Notes under the pieces: generated by a model
The model's input: the letters and a program-made list of their open reading frames with translations, nothing else
The model's database searches: none
Told to the model about the DNA's origin: nothing
From: Meles meles
Lineage: Eukaryota > Chordata > Mammalia > Carnivora > Mustelidae
Reading direction: 5' to 3'
NCBI RefSeq assembly: GCF_922984935.1
Contig: NC_060074.1
Coordinates: 47,645,501-47,709,500 of the forward strand
DNA: 64,000 bases
In this document: positions 1 to 11,800 of the stretch, piece after piece
Layout: each line of letters begins with the position of its first letter
Position numbering within the stretch: position 1 is the stretch's first letter
Translations under genes and position numbers: made by a program

Positions 1-1274
1 GTCCTCACAAAGTGGAAGGGGCTGGGCGCTCCCTGGAGCCTCTGTTTTGAGGGCACTAATATTCAGGAGTCTTCTACACGGGCCCCTCCCAAAGACTCCT
101 CTCCAAATACTCTCATATTGGGGGTTTGGCTGCAGCCTAGGATTTGGAGGACACAGACATTGATTCACCCTGTAACATCCCACCCCCCCACAGTTCATGT
201 CCCCCTCACATGCACAATATATTCATTCCATCCCAATAGCCTGAACGTCCCCACTGCTCCTGCACCGACTCAAAAACCCTCCCAGGCCCACAGCCCCTCC
301 TGAATCTCATCTTGAGGAGGACTGGCTGGGATTCTGCCTGAGGCCAAGTCTCCTTCAGCTGTGGACCTGAGAAAACAGAATACTATGCTGGAGACAGAAT
401 GGGATTGGCATTTCGCTCCAAAGGGAGAAATTGGAACAAAGGGAAGGGTAACAGGTCTCAGGCAAGCCCAACACCTAGCAGGGCAAATGACGTTAGACCT
501 TAAGGCTCAGGAATAATCCTCTTTGGCTCAGTGCTCTGCCCTCCAGGCAGCCCTGGCTTTGGAGACCTGGTGGAGGCTGTGGGGCCCTCAACCCCCGCCC
601 TCTTCCCCACTGGCCTGTGATAGGAGGGGCAGCCCTGACCTGAATTGCCTTTGGGGTCCTTCTCCCACCGTCCTGACTTCTCTCGCTACTGATCTCCTTA
701 GCCATTTAGCTACACCCTTAGTGTCCTCATTTTCTGCAGTATGCATAGGCGAATATTTCCCTGGTCTTAAAGTTCTGTTTCCTCTCTGTTCCCCACTTCC
801 ACCTCTCAGGCACTTCTCTCTTGTGCTTTCCTGGCAGCAGTCAGAGCAGCCCAGCCGCACCTTCCTGACTTGGCCTAGAGATCTCTTCAGCTAAACATCC
901 AGTTCCATTGCTGGCCAGTTCTGCCTTCCACAGAACACTAGGATATAAATACAATTCAGCCAAATTTTGTGCCACTTGATAAAAAGGATCACCTTCTCTC
1001 CTGTTTCCAATACTGTGTACTCCTCACTTCCTTCTGAAACCTCGCCAGAATAGCCTTTACCGTCCTCACATCTACCCAATTCTGTTCACAAAGGCTTAGA
1101 GCTTCTCTGAGAATAAAGGCTTTCTCTGCTCTCTTTTCCTTCTGAGTCCTTACCAGACTTTCCCTTAGCCTCCCTGATTCTAGCTTCACCTTAGAACTCC
1201 CCCAGCCTCTGCCTGGCACTCCACTCCAAAGCTGTGGCAGTGGTCACTAGAAGCATTAAGGATGAGCAAATCTT

Positions 1275-1381
1275 GGGGTACCTGGCTGGCTCAGTCAGTA
1301 GAGCATACAGCTCTTAATCTCAAGGTCGTAAATTCAAGCCCCACATAGGGCATGAAGCTTACTAAAAATTAAAAAAAAATT
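1275..1381 (+). mobile_element. SINEC (tRNA-derived), old short type, +
   Basis: tRNA-like head GGGTACCTGGCTGGCTCAGT, CAAGCCCCACATAGGGCATG and an A-rich tail. Confidence 0.85.
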
Positions 1382-1584
1382 AGAAAGTAATAAGCAGATC
1401 TTCCCCATTAGGACATCTTAGAAAACAGTTGTCACACACTCAGTGTTTCTTAGTGATGGTTTATTAAACGTAAGCTGATAGGGTGTCCGTAACAAACTCA
1501 AAGAATGAAAATTTTAGCCCAATAGAAACGGTGGGAGTAGCATAACCCAAACAGTTGTGTTGTTCCTTAAAGATCCAAAAACTC

Positions 1585-1776
1585 GGGGCGCCTGGGTGGC
1601 TCAGTGGGTTAAAGCCTCTGCCTTCAGCTCAGGTCATGATCTCAGGGTCCTGGGATCCAGCCCCACATCGGGCTCTCTGCTCCATGGGGAGCCTGCTTCC
1701 TCCTCTCTGTCTGCCTCTCTGCCTACTTGTGATCTCTGTCTGTCAAATAAATAAATAAAATCTTTAAAAATAAATA
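1585..1776 (+). mobile_element. SINEC, young type, + (first of a doublet)
   Basis: Starts GGGGCGCCTGGGTGGCTCAG, has the CT-rich middle and an AATAAATAAATAAAATCTTT tail. Flanked by an exact 14-bp target duplication AGATCCAAAAACTC at 1571-1584 and 1777-1790. Confidence 0.97.
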
Positions 1777-1790
1777 AGATCCAAAAACTC

Positions 1791-1999
1791 AGGGGCCTCT
1801 GGGTGGTGCATTCGGTTAAGCTTTGGACTCTTGGTACTGGCTCAGATCATGATCTCAGGGTCTTGAGATCAAGCACTGCCATTTCCCCATCCCCCTCAGC
1901 ACTCGCTCAGAAGAGAGTCTGCTTAAGATTCTCTCTCCTTCTGCTTCTCCCTGCTGAGCTCTCTCTCTCTCAAATAAAAAAATCTTAAAAAAAAAAAAA
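1791..1999 (+). mobile_element. SINEC, older type, + (second of a doublet)
   Basis: Diverged head GGGGCCTCTGGGTGGTGCAT, CT-rich middle and poly(A). Followed by TCCCAAAACTCAG, a near copy of the target site in front of both SINEs. Confidence 0.93.
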
Positions 2000-2694
2000 A
2001 TCCCAAAACTCAGATATTTGGAAGTAAGAGGAAGGGTTGTTGATGGAGAGCCCCACATGTAGGGCACTGGCCTTGAGTGGGGGTCCTCTAAGTAGGACCC
2101 TCTCCCCTTGGCCCAGCTGTGCTTTGTCTGAACAGCCCCCTCCTGGAGCCTGGTCCATGTGACACGGGTCGTGGGCTCTTCCCTGGAAGCATGACTGGAC
2201 TGGGAACTTGAGAAACGTATTTCTATTCAATGTATAATTTTATCCTTATAAAAGTATATTCTAATGGTTAGAATTGTACATTATGAAAATGTTTTGGAAA
2301 AGTATTGAAATGGGTTGAATGAGATACTGATGTTATCTTTGGTGTTTCCTGCATTTAGTAGTTGTCTCTGCATATAATGTTTGCATGGGACTGTGTGAGT
2401 ATTTAGGGAAAAGTATAATGCTGAGCATCTAGTGGATACAAAAACCATGCTGCCCATCAGGAAATGGAGTACAGGCTAAAAGGAAACAGACAGTTTCTTT
2501 GGTCTGTGTGTGTGGTATGCTGCATTTCCGTAGGTCAGTAAACTTAAAGGGACCAGTCTGCTTTGAAACAAAACCTCCAGCCTTGGTTTGTTTTATTGTG
2601 TTTTGTCTTCCTAATCAATTCTGTTGTATGTTTTGGCTTTTTGAGAAATGAAGTTGCTTCAGTGCTGTGACAGTGCCATCCTTTATTACTTTAG

Positions 2695-2842
2695 GGGCCA
2701 GACGCCTGCTGAGTCGGATTTCCAGGTGCTCGAAATTGCCCGGAAGCTGGAAATGTATGGCATCAGATTTCACACGGCTTCTGACAGGGAGGGGGCCAGA
2801 ATTAACCTGGCTGTTTCCCACATGGGTGTCCTCGTGTTCCAG
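2695..2842 (+). CDS. FARP2: FARP2 exon: FERM F2 end / F3 start
   Basis: 148-nt exon after a TTTATTACTTTAG acceptor, ending TTCCAG|GTAGGG. Encodes SDFQVLEIARKLEMYGIRF, the last F2 helix of FERM domains, then AVSHMGVLVFQ, the first F3 strand. Starts in phase 1. The open frame runs further both ways, but the residues outside these splice sites have no FERM similarity. Confidence 0.96.
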
Positions 2843-5800
2843 GTAGGGAGGGCAGGGGTGCACTCTGACTCGGTGGGGCTTGAACACATGCTGGTAAAAT
2901 TTGTTCTGATGTGTACGATCTTGGACGTGGAGGAGGAGCCTTGCATATCTCCTGATCCCACCTCTCACTCCGTGGAGCAGATGTTTCCTTGTCTCTCTCT
3001 CCTCACTGTCACAGAGCCCTCTGGCCCCTGGGGCACCCCATCACATGCCACCTCTGATGTTGACCCGAAGGTCATCCCCATAGAACCTTCTATGGAAACA
3101 CTGGCTCCTCTGTACGGAACCACCTCCAGGCCTCAGGTGTGGACCTGCGCAGGTCTGGACGTGCTGCACTGGGAGGTGTCTGCGGTCGTCATTTCAGGAC
3201 ATAAAGCTAGAACACAACAGAAACTGTCAGAGGTTGTGGTGCATGATAACCATCAGTCCAATCATCAGGAACCTTTGTGTTGGCTGTGTATGCAGAGGCA
3301 GATGGTTCCAAAAGGGCCACTGAGCTCTGCCCGCAGTGAAGCATGTGTATGCTGGGGTTTGTGGTGGGGAAGCGTCTGCGAGCAACTGCTAGAGCACAGG
3401 CTCTCCATGGCCTGGAGATGCTGGAAGGGCTGCCCACGTCCTCTGCCCGAGACCCCATGGCCCACTTGCTGCTGCAATCTGTCCTCTAGGGAGCCCTCTG
3501 GTCCAGCCTTTGCAAAGCTGTGGGCCTCCAGTTGCACGTGGACATCCTGCCAAGGCCTGCTCAGCACTGACTGCCATGGGGGAGTACGTCCTGGGCATCC
3601 AGGGGCTGCGTTAGCCGCTCCTTCCTCTGTGGGCTCTTCTTAACCTATGGTCATCTAGGACGGCTCAGCTGATCCAGGCCCCCACAGTCAAGCCACACTT
3701 GTTCTCTTTTTCTTTTCCTTTCATTTTTAACCTAGCCATCAAGTTTTCAATTTCCTATTAGGGAAAAAAAAATCTTATTTTGTCAACAAAATGTTAATTG
3801 TGTTCTATCATATACTGAGTGATTGGTGGAAACGGTGCCAGGCTCACTGATTGAGGTGATGGACCCAGGGCCTCCCACAGCTACTGGCTCACATGACAGT
3901 TTCTGTATCATGCAGACATGAAAGTCGCATGTCCATCCCAATCGAGTTCAGGTGATTTTTCCAGAAAAGGATAATTTGTAACTGGAAGAAGTTAAAAGCA
4001 GGGATTAGAGACTTCAAATTGAGCACATTAGATGGTATTCATTATTATTCCCTCAAACCCCCACCAGAATGACAGACAAGGAAGGAGTTGGGGGTTTTGT
4101 TCTTTTGTTTTTTGTTTTGTTTTAAGTTTAAACTAGTAAGAACAAAGACTGGAAAAGGAAATCAAATGCCAGCGGTGTTTTAGAAGTTGGGAAATGGGCA
4201 GATGAGTGGGAACAGTGCAGAGTAGTGGGAAGGGAGTGGGAGGTCAGACTCCTGTGTCCGCAGGAGTTTAGGGGGCACCTTGGAGGGCCCCCTGCAGGCT
4301 GGGGCTGGTAATAGCCTGGTCACATCTGTGGGAGGAGCAGGTATAGCCGCAGCCCCTCCCTGTACTGGGAGAGGGCAAGGGCCTCCCTCTCCAGCGTCTG
4401 TCTCAGAAGGCAGAGAACAATAGGAGGTGAGCCTCTAAGTGGAAGTTTAAGGGAAAGCCTGTACTCCATGTTGCCACAGGCTTCCCCATCTCTGCTCCCC
4501 TGGAATGGTGGACAGGCTGACATCTCAGAGACAGGAGACTGATGTCCAGAAAGTCCACATGGCCTTCTGGGAGCCCTGCAGGTGTTGACACAGGGGCATC
4601 CTGTGGTAACAGGCCTGGCTCCCTACCCCCGCCTCCCCCCCACAAAGAGCCTCCAAGCAACATTTCAGAGCCTTCTGTTTTAAAGACTTTCATTCAGGAA
4701 TAACTTCCAAACTTACAGAAAAGCTGTAAGAATTAGAACAACACAGCGAGCCCTCATGTGCCCTGATCCTGGATTTCGCCCACAACAGCATTTTACACAT
4801 TTGCTTTGTGGTTTGCGTTTCCCTGGCATGCTTCCTCACCCCCTCTCCGTGTACACGCTCAGCCACGCGTGAACATGTGCGCACACATAACTCTTCGGAA
4901 GCATTTGAGAATGGGCTGCAGACTCCTGAACCCTTGACCACTGAAGGCGTATATTTGTAATCCTGGAATACTGCCTGACCATTGTCACTGAGGTGACAAT
5001 GAGGTGCTGGTCATTCTCAGGTCTTGTCAGCCAGCCAGTTGATGTCCTGGCGGTGCTTATCCCTACAGGACAGGACCCAGGCTAGGACCAGACATGGCAT
5101 TTAGCTGTTGCACCTGCTATGTCCTTGAAGCTAGAGCGTTTCTTTTCTTCATCTTTCAGGACATTGACAGTGTTGAGCACAGTCCTTTTTATTTTTAATA
5201 GGACATTCTCCATTTTTGCTTTGTCATTTGTTTTCCTGAGATGAGGTTCAGGGGACATATTTCCACTACCCAGGTGGTCATGTCCTTCTTTTTTTTTTTT
5301 TAAGATTTATTTATTTATTTATTTGACAGATAGAGATCACAAGTAGGCAGAGAGGCAGGCAGAGGGTGGTGGGGGTGGGGGAAGTAGACTCCCTGCTGAG
5401 CAGAGAGCCCGATGCAGGGCTCGATCCCAGAACCCTAGGATCATGACCTGAGCCAAAGGCAGAGGCTTTAACCCACTGAGCCACCCAGGTGCCCCAAGGT
5501 GGTCACATTCTTTTTTTTTTTTTTTTAAAGATTTTATTTATTTGACAGACAAAGATCACAAGCAGGCAGAGAGAGAGGAGAAAGCAGGCTCCCTGACAAG
5601 CGGAGAGCCCAATGCGGGGCTCAATCCCAGGACCCCGAGATCATGACCTGAGCCAAAGGCAGAGCCTTTAACCCACTGAGCCACCCAGGTGCCCCAGGTG
5701 GTCACATTCTTGACAGAGAGTCTCAACTGAGACATCGTCCTGCCTCACTGGTGGTGTGAATCTTGATCTCTGCTTTCTAGTTCTTAATTACTAGTCTTGA

Positions 5801-8800
5801 TTACTAGTTATTAACTTTAGTTATTAGTTATTGGTTATTGTAGTTACTAGTTTTTCTCTTTAAACCAGTAAGCAGTCCATGGAGAGACACCTTTAAGACC
5901 ATGCAGTTATTCTGTCCCTCGCCAGATGGACCCTAGATTTCGCTGGTGATCACATGGTTACAGACTCTTGGAGTCCTGGGGTCTCACTTTTAAACTCAGG
6001 CAGATAACCAAGGATCACCAGAAACTTAAGGAAATCCTCTTTCTTGAAGAACAGATACCAGATTAGTGTTGAGAAGAAACAGAGCCTGTGCCAAGAACGG
6101 GATGGAGAACCCCTGTAGAATCCTCAGCAAGCACGCCATCTTCTGTCTGTCTCATGGGCAAGATGCAGAAAAGTTGCTTTATACTGTGTCATGCTCATGA
6201 GGAGTAGGACTCAGATGTGAAAGATTTTTGTCTTGTAATTTTATATTTTTATATTTTAACCTTATTTGTAATAGTAAAATATTGATAACTGATCATCAGG
6301 AAGCTGGTCCATCCATATTATGGACTATCAGGCAACTGCACAAAGAACGTGGAGGCTTTCTGTGTCGTGATACATGGGACACTGAGATGCACTGTTGTAT
6401 AGAGCAAAGATGAAAGTGTGTATGGTTTGCTACTGCTTGTGGGGAGGAGTGGGAGAATGACACACTCTCTACACCATACAAAGTAAACAGGTGGCATTAA
6501 TAGCCGCTGGGAAGGGAAGGCAGCTGCAGGCTTTGGGAACGGGTGATAAGGGGCTTCTCCCTGTGGACTCGTGGACTCGTCCTATTGAGGTTTTGAACCT
6601 TGCTATGTATTACTGCCTTATGTTTCCTGGGAAGCCTCACAGAAGAGAAAACTGCCTCTGAAACACGAGCAGTCTGTAGTCACAGGGACACACAGAGGGC
6701 AGGAGTGCATGCAGATCTAGAAATGCGGTAGCAGAAAGGACTGTGCTGCAGAGTGTGAGGCTTTCTGGAACACGAAGTTGAGGAAATTTCCACAGAGCAT
6801 ATAGAGGATTCACGATGCAGGAGGCAAGTGACAATTCAGGGAATAGCACAAAAGGCCCAGCATTCCAGCACCCAGGAGATCTAGAGGCCACAGCCCAGAG
6901 CAGCAGAGGAAACTGTTACAGAAATCACATGAGAAACATGTCCAAAGCATAAGGCACCAGTGTCCATATTGGAAGTTCCTACACGTTCCTGCTATGGCCG
7001 AAGAGTGAAGATCACCCACAGGGCACACCAGCGTGAAGTGTCTGAACACGGGAGACCGGAGAGCTCCCAGAAGGAGAAGGAAGGAACTGTGTCTGGCTTG
7101 TTGGGGGCAGCACTGGAGGCTACAAGACAATAGGGCAGGCAGTGGTGCGGAATGTGAAAGAAAATGATTTCCCACCTGGGATCCTCTGCCCCATCCAATG
7201 TGACTTCTGTGCAGAGGAAGTAAAAACATTTTCCAGATACACGGTTTTTCTAAGGTTTGACTGCTGAGCACTTTTTAAAGCACATGACAGAGGAGAGAAC
7301 AGACCAAGAATAGCAGCGGACGGGCTGCAAGTTGGAGGCTGCCCAGGGAGCATCCATCAGTATGCAAGCAGCATGGAGAGAATGGTTTCCTGGATCAGAC
7401 CACACTGAAGAGTTCTAAACTCTGCAGGGATGGGGCCTCTGGGTGGCACGGTCAGTTGAGCATCCGACTCTTGGTTTCAGCTCAGGTCCTGATCTCAAGA
7501 GTTGTGAGCTCGGGTACCACATCAGGCTCTGCTTAGTGCAGAGCTTGCTTGGGGCTCTCTCTCTCCATCTCCCTCTGCCCCTACCATTTGTGCTCTCTCT
7601 CTCTCTCTCTCTAAAAAATAATCTAAAAAAAAAAAAAAATTCTGCAGGGAGAATTTGGTCTGAATTAGAAAATTGAGTAAATGGGAAGAGGCACTTAGTA
7701 TCTCAGGGAGAATTAAAAGTAAAGGAGCAAAATAGAGTTACGATTCACCATGGCTCGGCCTGTGAGAAGTACTCTCATGATCAGTAAATAAAAACCAAAT
7801 TTAAAATTTGGCCACCGCAGAGTGGGTATGGAGGGCTCGGGAGGCCAGGTCTCCAGCAGGAGGACCCTGAATGTCTGGGTCTTGTCTCAAGCCTTCCTAG
7901 ACATTTATAATTGTGCCGTGGATTATTGGATAAAAATTAAAATGAAAGCAGTAGTTCTGAGTGTTTATAGCCAGCTGCTCAGTTTTAAAAGTTGAAACTT
8001 TTAAAGTTGAACACTCTAGTTGTGATCGGGTTTTGTTTCTTCTTTGGACTTGTGATAGTGGTTAAAACTCTGGAATATCACTTTTTTTTGTTTTGTTTTG
8101 TTTTGTTTTGTTTTGGTTTTTTTGACCAAAAGAGAAAGTGGAAAGGTGAGCAGGCAAGCAGCACCTGTGTGTGAGACCTCTCTCACCTGGTCTGTGTCTG
8201 TCTTGGGGGGAACACCATCTCTGCCTTGCCTACAGCCCCTGCCCAGGCACATAAACCATGTTGGGAGTTGAAAATGGTGGGGGGTGGTGAGGAGTAAGGG
8301 TGCAGGAGGGAGGCTTCTGTTTTCTTTTGTTGACGTTCTGTATTTGGGTTATTTTTATTTTGTTTGCTTGTATTTTTTGAGAACATAGTTGAAAATTTGA
8401 GCAGAAATTAGTGTTTGGGCAGTATTTTAAAATATGGGATGCTTCTGTTCTCATGGAGACCTGAACATTCCTATCGGGACTTTCAGGACACCCCCTTTTT
8501 TTTTTTTTTTTAAAGATTTTATTTATTTATTTGACAGAGAGAGATCACAAGTAGGCAGAGGGGCGGGGAAGCAGGCTCCCCACCGAGCAGCAAGCCTGAT
8601 GGCAGGGCTCCATCCCAGGACCCTGAGACCATGACCCAGGCCAAAGGCAGAGGCTTAACCCACTAAGCCACCCAGGCACTCCTTCAGGACACCTGTTAAC
8701 TTAGGAATCGTTTTCATGGAGATGTAAATTACTGACGATAAAGTTTACCACTTTCCAATATATATGCATGTCTTAGTGTGTTTACAGAATTGTGCAGCCA

Positions 8801-11800
8801 TCACCGTGTATAATCCAGAGTGATTTTAATCACCCACTCTGCACACCCTCACCGCCACTGAGCTGTGCCCTGCCTCAGGCTCTCCTCCTCTCGGGCTCCG
8901 CGCCTAAACCAGGTCCTCACGCCTGGCTTCTTCCCTTGTTTTCAGAACAGGTCCATGTGGTGGCATCCCCTTTTAAGGTTGAAGGTTTTTGGAGTTTCTG
9001 AAGGAAAACTCCATTCCCTACCTTGCTGTCCCCATTTCAAGTTTGCAGAGAAGGGTAAATGATCATGATGGTCAAGAGTAGAGGGGAGAATACCAGGAAG
9101 GTATCTCAAAACATTGAATTTTTATTCTGAAACAATGCAAAACTTACAGAAAAGTTACAGAACAGTACAAAGAACTTATTCACCTGAGACGTCCATCCAG
9201 ATTTCACCAGTTGCCTAATCTTATTTGTTGCAAGAGATCCAATCTAAGGTCAAGCACTGTGCCCTGTCTGGAACATTCTTCCTTCTTTCCCTGATTCTGA
9301 TGATTACAGGCCAGTCATTCTGTGGAATTACTACAATATGGGCTTGTTGTATACTTGCTGATGATCAGACCCTAGTCTAGCTTCTCGGCTAAATCACAGA
9401 TGTGACCGTGTTCCTGGTATGGCTGCGAGGTGGCCCATGGTGCCATCTGTCCCATTGCAGGCAGTGTCAACATTGAACACTCAGTCAGATGGCCTTTGAC
9501 AAGCTGGTCTACTGCAAAGCTACTTTTTGTCCTTCGTAACTAATAAGCCTTTTGTGGAGAGAGAGTTTGAGGCCATGTAGATGTCTCTAACCTCACCCAC
9601 TAACCTGGTTGGATTACTCTGATGGCTGCCAAGTGGTGACTCATTTACTGCCATTTTTTGTGCTCCTGGAAGGGTTTTGTTTGCATTTGCTTACTTTGTA
9701 TCACTGTGGACTCATGGATTTGTATTATACTCGCATCACAATTTGAATTATAACAGTTCGGGTTATACTCTGACACTTGATAATCTGCTGCTGTCACTAT
9801 CCATTTTGATCTGTGACTTGTCCCACATTGACCCTTGGACATCCCTCCAAGCAGGCACTTGTGTCCGGTGGGCCTGTCCCATCCCATTGAGCACTCATGT
9901 ACTTTCTTAGACAACAGATATTCCAGGGTCAGTTGGAGCTTTGCCCACTACACCCTGAAGACCACAGAGCCCTGGCCTTTCCAGTGGAGCATCATATCTA
10001 GAACCCAAGACCCACAGCACTTGGTGTGCCTGTGGCTGCTTTGAGTGTCAGGAGCTCATGCCACCAGCTCCCTCTCCAGGGCAGCAGCCCCCACAGCCCT
10101 GCCCAGCATCCTCCCCTCCTGCAGCAAGAATCCTGACTCTGCTCCCACCCCGGCCCTTGCACCACCATCACTCCTCATGACCACCCTCTTTGCAGGGGTG
10201 GGCTTTGAGGAGTGTTCAGTATTGGCATTGATAAAAAGTAATTTGTAAGAAAGCTTTATCAAAGAAATCAAGTGACCCTTCTAAAACAAGTAAGTTCTTA
10301 TATTAGTATTGACGTTTAAATTCAGAGTCATTCCAGATACAAAATGTCAAGTACATTGCTGTGCTATCTGGCAAGGTTGTGATTTTAAACATTCTCTATT
10401 TCATGAAAAGTTGTGTATGTGAGTCTGTGTGGATTACAAATGTGTCTGAGTGTCCATCTCTTGAATTTTAGGGCATCACCAAAATTAACACTTTCAACTG
10501 GTCCAGGGTCCGAAAACTCAGCTTTAAGAGGAAAAGGTTTCTCATCAAACTGCACCCAGAGGTCCATGTAAGTATGATTTTAAGCACTTTCTGAATTACA
10601 AGAGAATTTATTCTCCTGGAACGTTGACTTGTTAATTATTTTATGAGTCACTTCCGTATCATGCACACAAGAATTTAGGGAGGGGATTTCGAATTGGGGT
10701 GTGGAAGGGCTTTGGGTAATCCGCTCAGGTGGTCTTCTCCTGAGCGTGGGTCAGTGTCCCTAAGGGGCTGCTCACACCACTCATCATGGGGCCAGCTTTC
10801 AGATTCAGCAGGTCTAGGGTAATAGAGAGAAGCTGCCAGGGGCTGCTGAGAACAGTTGGTTGGCTGCAGCGTCTTTGTTCTCCAGTTCAGGAGGCTGAGA
10901 CATGAGGTATTTAACTATGATCTGCATTCTTAACAGCAGATTAGCCTTAGAGCTTCTGTCCAGAGTAAGGGACATTCCCAGTATCATCATGCATCCAGAA
11001 ATTGACCTTTTGCTAGCTCTAATGGAGAAGACTTGATTTTCAGAAAATAAATACTCCTTCCTTTTTGAGACTATCAGTCATAAAATAATAATTACACATG
11101 AATTTATGAAATGGATAAAGTACTTGTCTATGCAGTCTGATAGGAAAAATCCAAAACTTGGAATTCGACAGTGTCCGTGGTGGTATAGTCCCAGTACACA
11201 GAGGAGGGTAGGGACCGAGAGTGGACTGGCCGTGCCACCGCAGGAGGCTGACAAGGCTATCTCTGCACAGATATGCTGGGAGTGCTGGGCCAAGGGGCCA
11301 TCCCTCAGCTTCTGAAGGGCACTCAGTCCGCCAGGGCTTTGGTCAAATAGCAGGTGCGCATGTCACACACATATTTCCTTCCTGGAGAAGCATGAAAGAG
11401 CTGCTGGTTTCTTATTCAAGTGTCTGTTGTAGGAATGAAGGGGAAGTCTAAGGAATACTAAAAACATGCACAAAATGCAGGTAAAGGGCTACTTTTTTCT
11501 GTGAGTGCAAGAACTGTTTCCAGCGCAGTTCTTTTTTTTTTTTTTTTTTAAGATTTTATTTATTTATTTGACAGAGATCATAAGTAGGCAGAAAGGCAGG
11601 CAGAGGGGTGGGTGGGGAAGCAGGCTCCTTGCTGAGCAGAGAGCCCGATGCGGGGCTCCATCCCAGGACCCTGAGATCATGACCTGGGCTGAAGGCAGAG
11701 GCTTAACCCACTGGGTGCCACCCAGGCACCCCTCCAGGGAACAAGGGGGCGCCGTTGCTCCCGCTCACTGAGGTTCAGAGCCAGGACGACACCTATCCTG

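Larger units (their letters stand above)
1..2694 (+). other. FARP2: FARP2 intron (partial)
   Basis: Holds the SINEs at 1275, 1585 and 1791. No exon, RNA gene or other recognisable element is seen in the rest. Confidence 0.85.
4680..6030 (+). mobile_element. Ancient LINE-like repeat interrupted by the 5.3-5.7 kb SINE doublet
   Basis: CTTACAGAAAAGCTGTAAGA and the later GAGACACCTTTAAGACCATG follow the same order as a related stretch at about 9.1-10.0 kb. The family is not assigned with certainty. The SINE doublet sits inside it. Confidence 0.45.
2843..10471 (+). other. FARP2: FARP2 intron, repeat-rich
   Basis: 7.6 kb with SINEs (5288, 5511, 7432, 8496), old LINE-derived stretches and an AT-rich patch of TTACTAGTTATTA-like words at about 5770-5855. 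2843-4680 shows nothing recognisable. Confidence 0.85.

Noticed and set aside
2648..3643. 331-codon open frame on +
   Set aside because: Only 2695-2842 is the FARP2 FERM exon; the rest continues past a clear GTAGGG donor and has no family similarity.
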